From the NCBI GenBank assembly GCA_029243395.1, contig JAQWSE010000009.1, positions 1 through 62,878 on the forward strand: a stretch of DNA of 62,878 nt, given 5' to 3'. The first letter of the stretch is position 1, and every line of letters starts with the position of its first letter. Positions 34,520 through 44,332 of the stretch are shown piece after piece. The DNA comes from Paracoccaceae bacterium (GTDB lineage Bacteria > Pseudomonadota > Alphaproteobacteria > Rhodobacterales > Rhodobacteraceae). The notes under the pieces were generated by a model. The model saw only the letters and a list, made by a program, of their open reading frames with translations. It had not been told where the DNA came from and made no database searches. Position numbers and translations under genes: made by a program.

Positions 34520-35449
34520 TTAGGATTCATTTTGATCCTTTTCATGTGATGCCTTATCTTTCAAAACATCAATTATAGCCTTAACATGTTCTTCGCTGAT
34601 ATCATATCTTTTCCGAAGTTTCTCAATTTTAGCTTCCTCCTCTAAATCAATTTCTCCATCCTCTAAGGCTGATGAAATCTCTGCCTCTACAATTGCTTTT
34701 CTCTCAGCTACCTGATACGCAAATGCATTGGCTACTATACCAGTGAGTAAGGCTACTGAGAAAACACCCATAATAGCTGTAAAGGCACCAATTATTTTAC
34801 CTAATGGGGAAATAGGAGCAACATCTCCATACCCAACAGTAGTCAATGTAATTAGAGACCACCACATCGTTTCTGGTATAGAGCTAAATTTGTCTGGTTG
34901 GACATTGTTTTCTGCTACATACATTAACGATGAAGCAAAAAACAGTGCTAGAACAAAGAGATACGACGCTGCCGCAAACGAAGATCGTTCATGATTTATG
35001 GCAGAGAACAAATCCTCCAAAGCACTTGAATAGTGTGAAATTTTCAACAAACGAAGTAACCGAAGAACTCTCAACCAGCGCAAATCAACACTGAATAATA
35101 ATGGTAATAAACTAGGCAGAATTGCTAAGAGATCGATTATACCCGTAAATCCAAAAATATATTTTAATCTTGCCTGAAATGATGCTCTTAAACTATTTTT
35201 TCCGTTTGCTCCTGTCGCCCAAATTCTTAAAAGATATTCACAAATAAATATGGATACAGAGAATAATTCAAAGGCATAAAATTGAGATCGAAACATATTT
35301 CCAAGGGAATCCACAGATTCTAGGGATACAGCAAGGAGATTCAAAATTATTAAAGTGGAGAGAAATAAATCACTGTATTGGCTAGCTTTATCTCCAGGTT
35401 TAGCTTTTTCTAAAATTTCTAAAGTTCGTTGTTGAGATAAGAGTCCCAA
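34520..35449 (-). CDS. Voltage-gated potassium channel, Kch/Kv type
   Basis: 309 residues, six membrane segments. S4 has regularly spaced Arg (RWLRVLRLLRLLK), and the pore has the potassium filter TTVGYGD. A short cytoplasmic C-terminal helix region follows (about 245-309). The start is a TTG at 35449, one base beyond the stop of the 35451 gene, so the two are probably translated together. Position behind a sigma-54-driven transglycosylase and a small unknown hints at a link with motility or membrane potential. Confidence 0.88.
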   Translation of the reverse strand: MGLLSQQRTLEILEKAKPGDKASQYSDLFLSTLIILNLLAVSLESVDSLGNMFRSQFYAFELFSVSIFICEYLLRIWATGANGKNSLRASFQARLKYIFGFTGIIDLLAILPSLLPLLFSVDLRWLRVLRLLRLLKISHYSSALEDLFSAINHERSSFAAASYLFVLALFFASSLMYVAENNVQPDKFSSIPETMWWSLITLTTVGYGDVAPISPLGKIIGAFTAIMGVFSVALLTGIVANAFAYQVAERKAIVEAEISSALEDGEIDLEEEAKIEKLRKRYDISEEHVKAIIDVLKDKASHEKDQNES

Positions 35450-35450
35450 A

Positions 35451-35675
35451 CTATACCCAAGCTTTACTTCTAGGTTTCTTTCCTAAATCACCCTTCATCA
35501 TTTCACTGAAAGCTTCAGCTACCCGCTTTTGTGCTTCCCGATTTTTCTTTAAGTGAGGGTGTAATGGAATTAGAAAGTCACCATTATCACGGACCACTGG
35601 GTCAAGATATAAGTCCTCATACTTTCCCAAAAGAGCTTTGAGTTCTTTCATGAGAAATTTTTCTAGTTCTTCCAT
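35451..35675 (-). CDS. Small charged hypothetical protein
   Basis: 74 residues, soluble, no recognised domain. The sequence LGKYEDLYLDPVVRDNGDFL suggests a compact fold. A good GAGGTGAG ribosome site precedes ATG 35675. It lies 39 bases after the transglycosylase gene and directly before the potassium channel. Confidence 0.6.
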   Translation of the reverse strand: MEELEKFLMKELKALLGKYEDLYLDPVVRDNGDFLIPLHPHLKKNREAQKRVAEAFSEMMKGDLGKKPRSKAWV

Positions 35676-35714
35676 TTTCTCACCTCATTTTTTTATCTTA
35701 ATGTATTATCATTT

Positions 35715-36560
35715 CTAATTTGTTTCAAGTTGCTCTCTCAAACTAATGACAAGAGACCAATGCTTTCGCAAATAATTTGGCACATCAGTCGGTGCGATGC
35801 GAGAACTACTATTATTTGGATCCTCAGAAGTAAAATCAATTCCCGCTATGTTCTCAGTTTGCAATTGGCTATCAGCGCCAGGGTATGATGCAGCATCGAA
35901 GACCACCAAAGGCTCTACTGAAAGGACCTTATCCTCCCCTAAGTCAATTAACGGTTCCAGTTGCTCTGCCTCTGTAAACATAAGTGGATTAGAATCCTCA
36001 GCTTCATTTTTCTTCATGTCCCAAACCTTAGCAACTTTTCGGAAATACGGGATATTAAATTTTTCCTTATTTGAATGATAATGCTTTATTACATCTTCCC
36101 AGGCATTATGACGTTGATACAACTCAGTAACAAACTGTGCTGCGTATCGGACATTTAATTCTGGATCAATCATTTCATCAATAGATGAAAATGCCATCTT
36201 GTGCCAACGATAATTTAACTGCATGCACCCCACGTCAATATTTCTTGAACCTGATTCCACTGCCTGCTTCAAATAATTCAGTGCTGCATCCTTGCTCTCA
36301 AAGAAAAGTCCCTTACCAGCATGGTTTAATGACCAAGGCCAACCCCTTACTTCTCCATTTGATAGTTTTCTGCCAGCTTCCACTCTCGATATACTGCTTA
36401 GCAAATGTTTGGGAAGATTTGCTTCCTTTTCAATAGCTGATGCTATTTCTTCACAATTGGGTTTACCAAGAAGATCTGCTCCCCAAAGCAAAGAAGAGGG
36501 GTTGCTCAAACAGAGTACTAGTGAGAAGAGCGCAAATGCTAGGTACCGTGGCCAATCCAT
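35715..36560 (-). CDS. Secreted lytic transglycosylase, SLT-type, probably flagellar
   Basis: A signal peptide (YLAFALFSLVLCLS) is followed by a lysozyme-like SLT domain at about 40-175 of the long form: LLSSISRVEAGRK holds the catalytic Glu, with NIDVGCMQLNYRWH and NVRYAAQFVTELYQRH. It cleaves peptidoglycan, as SltF/FlgJ do to let the rod through. ATG 36584 lies one base past the predicted RNA start, so the second ATG at 36560, directly before the signal peptide, is preferred. A sigma-54 promoter ties it to the flagellar genes. Confidence 0.83.
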   Translation of the reverse strand: MDWPRYLAFALFSLVLCLSNPSSLLWGADLLGKPNCEEIASAIEKEANLPKHLLSSISRVEAGRKLSNGEVRGWPWSLNHAGKGLFFESKDAALNYLKQAVESGSRNIDVGCMQLNYRWHKMAFSSIDEMIDPELNVRYAAQFVTELYQRHNAWEDVIKHYHSNKEKFNIPYFRKVAKVWDMKKNEAEDSNPLMFTEAEQLEPLIDLGEDKVLSVEPLVVFDAASYPGADSQLQTENIAGIDFTSEDPNNSSSRIAPTDVPNYLRKHWSLVISLREQLETN

Positions 36561-36595
36561 GGGTTGGTTTTTAGAAATGTTCATAGGGTTAGAAC

Positions 36596-36611
36596 TGCAA
36601 ACACCATGCCA
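36596..36611 (-). promoter_or_regulatory. Sigma-54 -24/-12 promoter for the lytic transglycosylase
   Basis: Minus strand reads TGGCATGGTGTTTGCA with exact GG-N10-GC spacing. Predicted start is near 36585. Because 35715, 35451 and 34520 are closely spaced, it may also drive the small protein and the potassium channel. Confidence 0.73.
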
Positions 36612-36636
36612 GCAACCAATAAACTGATCCCCTACC

Positions 36637-37686
36637 CTACTTTTTTGTAATCTTCTTTATCTCTTTTCCTTTTAGCATTAACTGGTTATCTTCCAGAAGC
36701 ATCTGTGCTGATATTGTTGCAAAACATCGGTCTTTAGAACTTGAACTAACGGGTAATCCACATTTTGCAACTAAATCGCCAGGAAAATCGTCTTGGATAA
36801 TGGTGAATTCGATTCCTTCTGGCGTGACGAGAATAATTTTCTTCTTATTAAGTTCATATACTAGATTACCCTCAAAAGTGGCTATTATACCATTATACAT
36901 TGAAAGTACCACTTCATCTGTTTTTATAGTCGCCAACTGCTCTTTTAGTTCCAAATTTTCAGCACGTATTTTCAAAATTTGGTTCTTTTGATCTATAAAC
37001 AGCTTGTCAGATGTTAGCTGGCTATCCTTATTAGTTTCTAATTCCTTTTGTAACTTTTTCTTCTCAACTTCAAGCTTTTCCAAACGAGTGTCCATTTCCT
37101 CCATTGACTTAAAATCGTCAGAAGTTTGGGTTCTTTTATTTTCTGAAATTTCCTGCTCCAAATTTTTAATCTTAATGTCTTGCGTCTCCAAGGTGGACTT
37201 TAAATCTTCATTTTCTTGTAATAATTGCGTTAACTCGATGGCACTCCCATATTGTAGTCTAAGCTCTGTCAATTCTTTGGTGACAGCTAGCTTCTCTTCT
37301 CGAACCTTTTGCACATTTGCAATTTCAGATTTAAATTCCGAAAGTTCTTTCCGTAAGTTTTCATTTTCCGTTCCCAAACTTTCTTTCTTAGAATTGAGCT
37401 CCTGTACTTCATTAGTTAGGTTATAAAGATTGTTTTTTTTCAAAGATATTTTGTCTTCTAAATCTTTTATGATTTCAGAAAATTCATCTGTTTTGGTTAA
37501 ACTTCCATCTGTGGGGTATGAAATAATCCTAACTTCTTTTTTCCCTTTGGTAGCAGTTGATTCAGAAACTTTTTCACTGATCAGAATGGTTTCATCTTGG
37601 TTAGATATACTATTTTTAGTGATGCCATAACTGAAAACACCTAACCCAACTAAAGTCATCAAAACAGCAATATTAATCAAGATCAT
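36637..37686 (-). CDS. Membrane-anchored coiled-coil protein
   Basis: 349 residues, unrecognised. One N-terminal membrane helix (about 3-20) is followed by a long Glu/Lys/Leu coiled coil (about 75-260) and a compact C-terminal domain of about 90 residues containing YNGIIATFEGNLVYELNKKK and two Cys. It could be a periplasmic or cytoplasmic scaffold. It is not preceded by a sigma-54 element. Upstream neighbour is guaD, in the same direction, about 100 bases away. Confidence 0.72.
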   Translation of the reverse strand: MILINIAVLMTLVGLGVFSYGITKNSISNQDETILISEKVSESTATKGKKEVRIISYPTDGSLTKTDEFSEIIKDLEDKISLKKNNLYNLTNEVQELNSKKESLGTENENLRKELSEFKSEIANVQKVREEKLAVTKELTELRLQYGSAIELTQLLQENEDLKSTLETQDIKIKNLEQEISENKRTQTSDDFKSMEEMDTRLEKLEVEKKKLQKELETNKDSQLTSDKLFIDQKNQILKIRAENLELKEQLATIKTDEVVLSMYNGIIATFEGNLVYELNKKKIILVTPEGIEFTIIQDDFPGDLVAKCGLPVSSSSKDRCFATISAQMLLEDNQLMLKGKEIKKITKK

Positions 37687-37786
37687 TCTTTTAACTATGC
37701 GCGTTTAATTTTAACTGCATTCCCAATGTAAAAATGGCAACAATTACTATATCACTATATTTAAATTAACTGGAGAGAAAAACAAA

Positions 37787-39067
37787 TTATTTTAATCGTT
37801 TGCCGGCGATATACACAGCTTTAATGGAATGATTCCCGCCTAAAGTCTGTAGTACAAATAATTCTTCAGTCAAGGATTTACAGGTTTTCATACGAATTTC
37901 GGAGCATACGTCGTTTGCAGTATCTAATACTACTATATCAGCAAAATTCCCTTTTCTAAAACTACCAATTTCTTTTTCCAGCCCTAAAGCTCTAGCATTT
38001 CCAAGTGTTGCCCAATAGAACGAATACATCGGTTGTACGCTAAACTTGAGAAACTGTTGGATCTTGTACGCTGCATCAAGATTGTTAATCATTGAGTAAG
38101 ATGTTCCTCCCCCAACATCAGATGCAATGCCTACTTTCACACCAGATTTGATCAAATTATTCAATGGGAAAAAACCACTTCCCAAAAACATATTAGATGT
38201 TGGGCAATGAACTGCAACTGCCTCCAAATCTTTCAAAGTAGCAATTTCATTTGGACTCAAATGAATTGAATGTCCCATCAGTGATTTATGACCCACTAAG
38301 CCAAATCTTCGATAAATATCCAAATAATTATTCGATCTTGGATATAGGGAAAGAGCGGATGAAATCTCCTCTTCATTTTCTGCCAAATGTGTTTGCAAAT
38401 AACAGGTAGGAAACTCAGATACCAACCTTCCAGCCTGTGATAATTGTTCCGGAGAAGAGGTAATTGCGAAACGAGGGGATATTGCATAATAATTTCTACC
38501 TTTTTCATGCCACTTAGAAATTAGTGCCTTTGTATCACGATAAGAGGATTTGGGATCGTCAATTAGATTGTCTGGTGCATTTCTATCCATCATGACCTTA
38601 CCTGCAATCATGCACATATTATGCTTGGATGCTTCCTCAAAAAGTGTGTTAGCAGAATCTTTATGGACAGAACAAAAAGATACTGAAGACGTAGTCCCAT
38701 TCCCCAACAATAATCTAACAAACCTTTCTGCTTGTACTTTGGCATAAGCCTTATTCGAAAATTTTGCCTCTTCAGGAAAAGTATACTTGTTTAACCATTC
38801 CAAAAGCTGAGTCCCATAAGAACCTATAACTTGAACTTGAGGAAAATGATTATGCAAATCAATAAAACCAGGAAATATTAAATCATTTCTGTGATCCATG
38901 ACATCAAAATTGGGGTATTTCTTTCGGATCTCTTGGTAATTACCTATTTCCCAGATTCTCCCTTCTTTTGTTAGCAAAGCGCCTTCTTCTATGTATTCAT
39001 AAGAACCTTCCGAATCGTCTGTTTTTGGTTCTTCCAAAAAATGAAGCACCCTACCTCTTATTATCAT
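37787..39067 (-). CDS. guaD: Guanine deaminase
   Basis: Amidohydrolase of 426 residues converting guanine to xanthine, the substrate of the XdhAB enzyme encoded upstream. The metal-binding LHNHFPQ (HxH), HLAENEEEI and SDVGGGTS motifs, and the GSYGTQLLEWLNKYTFPEE lid segment, match guanine deaminases. The start overlaps xdhC by 4 bases, in one xdhA-xdhB-xdhC-guaD operon. Confidence 0.92.
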   Translation of the reverse strand: MIIRGRVLHFLEEPKTDDSEGSYEYIEEGALLTKEGRIWEIGNYQEIRKKYPNFDVMDHRNDLIFPGFIDLHNHFPQVQVIGSYGTQLLEWLNKYTFPEEAKFSNKAYAKVQAERFVRLLLGNGTTSSVSFCSVHKDSANTLFEEASKHNMCMIAGKVMMDRNAPDNLIDDPKSSYRDTKALISKWHEKGRNYYAISPRFAITSSPEQLSQAGRLVSEFPTCYLQTHLAENEEEISSALSLYPRSNNYLDIYRRFGLVGHKSLMGHSIHLSPNEIATLKDLEAVAVHCPTSNMFLGSGFFPLNNLIKSGVKVGIASDVGGGTSYSMINNLDAAYKIQQFLKFSVQPMYSFYWATLGNARALGLEKEIGSFRKGNFADIVVLDTANDVCSEIRMKTCKSLTEELFVLQTLGGNHSIKAVYIAGKRLK

Positions 39068-39915
39068 TTTTGACTAAACTCCCGATTTTGGATTCTATAA
39101 TGGCTCTCATGCATCTCCAAATTAAACAACATCTCAGAAATAATATGGCCTGAGATTATTTCAGGACGCTTATCTTTGCTTTCAAAAAAAGTATTGCCTA
39201 TAGGTATTTTTACTCTGCTGACGTCCGTTATACCTTTCTTATTTAGCCAGTGCACTAACACCGCCTTTTTTGACTTAGAACCGATCATACCTAGATAAGC
39301 AATGTCATTTCTGAGTAAGGCTTCATAACAGAGCATGAAATCCAAACCATGATCATGTGTAACTATAATAAAAGCACTATTGGGACTGGCATCTCTTATT
39401 TCTTGTTCAGGAATCAAGCTAAATTTTGTTTTATAATACCTATTTAGACTTAATATATGTTTTTTTCTATTGTCTATAAGCGTGACCCTGAGCGGCAGAT
39501 GATGCAATTGATTTGCTAATGAAATACCAATATTTCCAGCACCAAAGATTAAAATCTCTGGATAGTTAGAAGCTTCCTCATCTATTCTTGATAGCAAATT
39601 AGCTTTAAGCTCTGAAGAAAACCTAGTTATGGAAACAAGAATTTTTCCTCCACAACATTGCCCAATTTCCGGGCCTAGTTTTGTTTCCATATTCAACTCA
39701 AATGTAAGCTTCCAGTCTTGTTTTTTCACCTTTTCTACGACTTTATACTCTAACTGACCGCCACCAATAGTTCCTAATATTTTTCCTGATCCCTTTATAA
39801 GCATCCAAGCACCAACTTCTCTAGGTGATGATCCTTCACTTCTTAATATTTCACAGAAAGCTATCTCTGCAGGATTAGAAGTGAAATCAAGAAATGTAGA
39901 TCTGGTAATTGTCAA
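39064..39915 (-). CDS. xdhC: Xanthine dehydrogenase accessory protein XdhC
   Basis: 283 residues. The N-terminal half has GAWMLIKGSGKILGTIGGGQ and a QCCGG motif. The C-terminal Rossmann half has ILIFGAGNIGISLANQL, FIIVTHDHGLD and YLGMIGSKSKK. XdhC inserts the molybdenum cofactor (sulfurated) into XdhB. It overlaps both neighbours by 4 bases. Confidence 0.93.
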   Translation of the reverse strand: MTITRSTFLDFTSNPAEIAFCEILRSEGSSPREVGAWMLIKGSGKILGTIGGGQLEYKVVEKVKKQDWKLTFELNMETKLGPEIGQCCGGKILVSITRFSSELKANLLSRIDEEASNYPEILIFGAGNIGISLANQLHHLPLRVTLIDNRKKHILSLNRYYKTKFSLIPEQEIRDASPNSAFIIVTHDHGLDFMLCYEALLRNDIAYLGMIGSKSKKAVLVHWLNKKGITDVSRVKIPIGNTFFESKDKRPEIISGHIISEMLFNLEMHESHYRIQNREFSQK

Positions 39916-42248
39916 ACTAAATTCTCACTTTGGATTCTACCAATAGACTCTAAAACTATTTCTGATGTGGCAGGAGTATTTAGTCTGGGATTAATCTTGT
40001 AATTGCATGTTGAAGCAACTGCCATAGTTATTGCCTCATGTACTGAAATTGCGAGCATAAAAGGGGGTTCACCTACTGCCTTTGATCTCTTGATAGTTTT
40101 TTCAGTATTTTTCGCCCAATCTGCAAGCCTTACGTTGAAATCATCAGGTCGGTCAGAAGCTAGTGGTATCTTATAGGTAGATGGAGCATGGGTCTTTAGA
40201 ATACCTAAGGAATCCCAATAAAGCTCTTCATTAGTCAACCATCCCATACCTTGTATGAATCCGCCTTCTATCTGGCCAAGATCTATGGTGGGATTAAGAG
40301 TTTGACCAACATCGTGCAGTATGTCTACCTTCTTGACACGATACTCACCCGTCAAGACATCAAGTAAAACTTCAGAAACTGCAGCACCATATGAAAAGTA
40401 ATAGAATGGTCGTCCTTTCCCTTTTTTTCTATCCCAATGTATTTTTGGTGTTCGATAAAAACCCGAATCCCAAAGTTGAACCCTTGCCATATAAGCATTT
40501 CTAACTATTTCTGAAAATGCATATTCTTGACCATCAAAAATCACACTATTACCAGTGAACAATATATCTTTTTTGTCTACTTTATATTTCTTAGAAATAA
40601 AATTTTCTAACCTCCTTCTTATTTTCTTTGCGGCAAAAAAAGCTGCCATGCCGTTCAAATCAGATCCTGATGAAGCGGCAGTCGCAGAGGTGTTGGCTAT
40701 CTTACTCGTATCTGTATCGGAAATTCCTATCTTGTCCAAGGTAACACCTAAAACCGAACTAACTATCCCTAGAACCTTGGTGTGTAATCCCTGCCCCATC
40801 TCAGTTCCCCCATGATTCACAAGGATTGAACCGTCAGTATAGACATGTACTAAGGCACCAGCCTGATTAAACCAAGTTGCTGTGAAAGATATTCCAAACT
40901 TCACCGGTGTTAGCGCTATTCCTCTTTTCAAGAATTGACTACCTGTATTAAAATTCATTATCTCTTTTTTGCGTGTATGATAATCTGAGGATCTAACCAA
41001 CTCATCGATAATTCGCTCTGAGATGTTATCGGTAACCTTTTGGTAATAAGGCGTAATAGATCTTTTTCCCTTAGCGTAGAGATTAATTTTCCTAATTTCC
41101 AAAGTATCTTTATTTAAAAAAAATGCAATTTCCTGAATAATCCTCTCTGCTAGAAGCATACCTTGAGGTCCCCCAAATCCTCGAAATGCTGTATTTGAAA
41201 CCGTGTTTGTTTTGACAGGTTTAGACACAAGCCGAACATTCGGATAATAATAGCAGTTATCTGAATGGAATAAGGCCCGATCGGTAATTGGTCCTGATAA
41301 ATCAGATGAGTACCCACATTTAGCACTGAGCTGGGCATCTAGAGCTTTTATTTGCCCATCGTCATTAAATCCAACCTTGTATTCAACAAAAAAGCTGTGC
41401 CGCTTACCAGTCATAATCATATCGTCATCTCTATCAGGTCTTATTTTGACTGTTTTTCCCGTTCGATGTGTGGAAATTGCTGCAATTACTGCAAATAGAT
41501 TTGACTGGGTTTCTTTTCCACCAAACCCACCGCCCATTCGTTTGACTCTGACTACTATCTGGTTCGATGATAAATTCAGTACTTTTGCTACCATGTGTTG
41601 AACCTCAGATGGGTGCTGAGTAGAAGAAAAAACTAACAGATCTCCTGATTCTTCTGGTTTAGCAATCGCGATATGGCCTTCTAAGTAAAAATGGTCTTGC
41701 CCACCAATATGCATATTGCCTGACACTCGGTTTTTTGATCCACTTAACCCCTCGGTAACATTTCCTCTTTCTAAAATCAGAGGTTCAGTAACCAATTTAT
41801 AATCTTTATGATGCTTATCACTTACATCTAGAAATGGTTCCTTTTCTTCTTTTCTTATTCTAGCTAAAGAAGCGGCCATTCTAGCCTGAGCTCTAGTGCT
41901 TGCTATCACAACAAACAGGGGTTGCCCAAAAAAGGAAACTTCTTTATCTACAAGAACTGGTTCATCATTCATTCCCGTTGGACTAATATCATTTATTCCT
42001 GGGATATCCTTTGCAGTAAAAACATCAATGACCCCAGGAAATGAATTGACATCCTTATAATCAATTTCTGAAATTGTTCCCCTTGCAAAATCTGATTTAC
42101 CTATATAAGCATGCAAAGTTTCAGCTTCTGTAGGCATATCATCTATATAGAGTGCTCTACCGGTAACAAACTTTTTCAGTGACTCATGTTTTTCCGATTT
42201 TAATTCTTTAGCCGAAGTAACTGCTTTTGATTTCTTCTTCACCTTCAA
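39912..42248 (-). CDS. xdhB: Xanthine dehydrogenase molybdopterin subunit XdhB
   Basis: 778 residues, standard length. Molybdenum-cofactor motifs: RMGGGFGGKETQ, RGFGGPQGM, the GGTEMGQGLHTKV region and VGEPPFML with the catalytic Glu. Binds xanthine/hypoxanthine and oxidises it to urate, passing electrons to the iron-sulfur/FAD subunit encoded directly before it (1-base gap). Confidence 0.95.
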   Translation of the reverse strand: MKVKKKSKAVTSAKELKSEKHESLKKFVTGRALYIDDMPTEAETLHAYIGKSDFARGTISEIDYKDVNSFPGVIDVFTAKDIPGINDISPTGMNDEPVLVDKEVSFFGQPLFVVIASTRAQARMAASLARIRKEEKEPFLDVSDKHHKDYKLVTEPLILERGNVTEGLSGSKNRVSGNMHIGGQDHFYLEGHIAIAKPEESGDLLVFSSTQHPSEVQHMVAKVLNLSSNQIVVRVKRMGGGFGGKETQSNLFAVIAAISTHRTGKTVKIRPDRDDDMIMTGKRHSFFVEYKVGFNDDGQIKALDAQLSAKCGYSSDLSGPITDRALFHSDNCYYYPNVRLVSKPVKTNTVSNTAFRGFGGPQGMLLAERIIQEIAFFLNKDTLEIRKINLYAKGKRSITPYYQKVTDNISERIIDELVRSSDYHTRKKEIMNFNTGSQFLKRGIALTPVKFGISFTATWFNQAGALVHVYTDGSILVNHGGTEMGQGLHTKVLGIVSSVLGVTLDKIGISDTDTSKIANTSATAASSGSDLNGMAAFFAAKKIRRRLENFISKKYKVDKKDILFTGNSVIFDGQEYAFSEIVRNAYMARVQLWDSGFYRTPKIHWDRKKGKGRPFYYFSYGAAVSEVLLDVLTGEYRVKKVDILHDVGQTLNPTIDLGQIEGGFIQGMGWLTNEELYWDSLGILKTHAPSTYKIPLASDRPDDFNVRLADWAKNTEKTIKRSKAVGEPPFMLAISVHEAITMAVASTCNYKINPRLNTPATSEIVLESIGRIQSENLV

Positions 42249-42249
42249 A

Positions 42250-43740
42250 TCAGGGTCCCTTCTCTATATCAATTTCGATCCCCTCGTTAACATACATAGC
42301 AAACTTCTTAAATAAATTTTGAGCTAGCTTTAACCGAAATTCAGAAGAACCTCGGCAATCGGTTAGAGGGCTAAAATCCATAGCTATGGCTTTACTAATA
42401 ATTAAATCCTGATCAAGAGAACTAGCTTGCTCCTTAAAAACCTTTTCCAACGTTAGTGCTCTTTTTGGTATCTCTGCCATTCCTCCAAAAGCAAATCGTA
42501 CTATTGGTTGTCTTTCTGCAAAAAATTCAAAGTAAAAAGCTGCTGATACGGTCGTTATATCCTCATATCGCCTTTTAGCAACTTTATACACCCTGAATTT
42601 AGTATCTGTCTTTTGCTTTAAAGGAATTTCAAAATAACGAATAAATTCACCTGGTTTTAGGTCCTGGCAACCATAACTCTGGAAGAATGATTCCACATTT
42701 ATCTTTCTAGATCCCACGTGGTTAACTAAAGCCATCTTTGCACCAAGTGCTATCAAGATTGGTGCCAAGTCTCCTATTGGAGAACCGTTAGCAATGTTAC
42801 CCCCAATAGTTCCCATATTCCTTATCTGATCACCTCCAATTTGATTAATGTACTGTTTCAATTCCGGGAAATATCTTGGCAGAACGGCTAAAAGATCAGT
42901 ATACGATGCCATGGCCCCTACAACGATTTTATCATTCTGAATCTTAATATGTTTTAGTTCATCAATTTGCCCAATGAAAATCATGGGTTTAACATTCTTA
43001 AAACTCTTGTTGACCCACAATCCTATATCAGTAGATCCAGCAACAATAGTGCCTTCTTTATTATGAGATAAAATTGTTTTCAGTTCCAAAATTGTTCTGG
43101 GAAGAGAAAAACTTTTCGGAATTTCAGAAACGATCGATTCTTTTCCATTCATCAATTTTGTAAGCTTATTTTTCCAATTTCTCTGTTGTAAGGTCGAGCC
43201 TTTCCTAGAAATTGAACCTGCTTTCGTGGCCTTAAAGGCAGCTTCAATGATAGGACCATAGCCTGTGCATCTGCATAAATTTCCTTGCAAAGAATCTAAG
43301 ATCTTTTGTTTGGATGGTTTAGACCCTTTCAACCATAAACCATAAAGGGACATCACAAAACCAGGCGTACAAAAACCACACTGTGCACCAGATGCTTCTA
43401 TCATTGCTTCTTGCACAGGGTGAAGCTCACCTGATTTACCAGTTAATCCCTCCACAGAAATCACATGGCAATATGCTAAGGATGGCAAAAAAATTATGCA
43501 AGAATTTGCAGTTCTATAAACAAGTTCTCCATATTCATTAATTTTTCCTATCAAAACAGTACAGGCCCCACAATCACCTTCAGCACAACCTTCTTTTGTT
43601 CCAGTAAGTTTAAGGTTGAGTCTCAAAAAATCTAACAAAGTTTCTGTTGGATTAGGATTTGAGACACTAATGAACTGTTGATTGAGATAAAATTGGATCT
43701 CAACTTCAGGAGGCTTTTTGTTATCGCATGCTTTTGCCAT
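42250..43740 (-). CDS. xdhA: Xanthine dehydrogenase iron-sulfur / FAD subunit XdhA
   Basis: 496 residues. Two [2Fe-2S] clusters: CAEGDCGACTVLIG in the plant-ferredoxin-type domain, then CGFCTPGF and LCRCTGYGPI. The FAD domain starts around residue 195, with AGSTDIGLWV and TIGGNIANGSPIGDLAP. It carries electrons from XdhB to NAD. First gene of the purine catabolic operon; the upstream region has no sigma-54 element. Confidence 0.95.
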   Translation of the reverse strand: MAKACDNKKPPEVEIQFYLNQQFISVSNPNPTETLLDFLRLNLKLTGTKEGCAEGDCGACTVLIGKINEYGELVYRTANSCIIFLPSLAYCHVISVEGLTGKSGELHPVQEAMIEASGAQCGFCTPGFVMSLYGLWLKGSKPSKQKILDSLQGNLCRCTGYGPIIEAAFKATKAGSISRKGSTLQQRNWKNKLTKLMNGKESIVSEIPKSFSLPRTILELKTILSHNKEGTIVAGSTDIGLWVNKSFKNVKPMIFIGQIDELKHIKIQNDKIVVGAMASYTDLLAVLPRYFPELKQYINQIGGDQIRNMGTIGGNIANGSPIGDLAPILIALGAKMALVNHVGSRKINVESFFQSYGCQDLKPGEFIRYFEIPLKQKTDTKFRVYKVAKRRYEDITTVSAAFYFEFFAERQPIVRFAFGGMAEIPKRALTLEKVFKEQASSLDQDLIISKAIAMDFSPLTDCRGSSEFRLKLAQNLFKKFAMYVNEGIEIDIEKGP

Positions 43741-43821
43741 GAATTATCAGAACCGATAAGCAAAAATAGTATTACAATTACGGATTTTCATTTTTCTCAC
43801 AATTTATAAGGAAAATAGGAT

Positions 43822-44214
43822 TCATTTTTTTGCACCTTGAGTCTCAGAATCTTCAAACACAGAGCTTGCAGCCCTGAAACACTCTAAGGCTTGGGGAACT
43901 CCACAGTAAATGCCGATAACATGAATAATTGCCCTAATTTGCTCTTCAGTAACACCATTTTTTAGGGCACCACGACAGTGTATTTTCCATTCGCCCATTT
44001 TTCCTAGAGCTCCCAACATAGTGAGATTCATCATCGATCTAGTTTTTCTGTCTATGCACTTATCACCCCATCCAAAACCCCAACACCAACCAGTCATCAT
44101 TTCCTGAAAAGGTTTTGAAAACTCACTCGCATTATTCAAATTTTCTTCTACATACTTTTCTCCTAGGGTAGCCTTTCTCTCCTCCAACCCAACTTCAAAT
44201 AAAGTTTTTTCCAT
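43822..44214 (-). CDS. Carboxymuconolactone decarboxylase family protein
   Basis: 130 residues. The CMD helix pattern is clear (CIDRKTRSMMNLTMLGALGK, then HCRGALKNGVTEEQIRAIIH and IYCGVPQALECFRAA), close to PcaC. The peroxidase CxxC pair of AhpD is absent. True PcaC acts in protocatechuate degradation, but no other genes of that pathway are near, so the substrate is open. Confidence 0.85.
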   Translation of the reverse strand: MEKTLFEVGLEERKATLGEKYVEENLNNASEFSKPFQEMMTGWCWGFGWGDKCIDRKTRSMMNLTMLGALGKMGEWKIHCRGALKNGVTEEQIRAIIHVIGIYCGVPQALECFRAASSVFEDSETQGAKK

Positions 44215-44332
44215 TTAAAATCTCCTTAACTTTTCAATCATTTTTCTTTATAGATGAGCTGCATAGAACATAACCAGTCATCCGTTTGTCTTAGTTTAAA
44301 TTACTGATAGTTATTGGTAAAGTAATGAAAAA

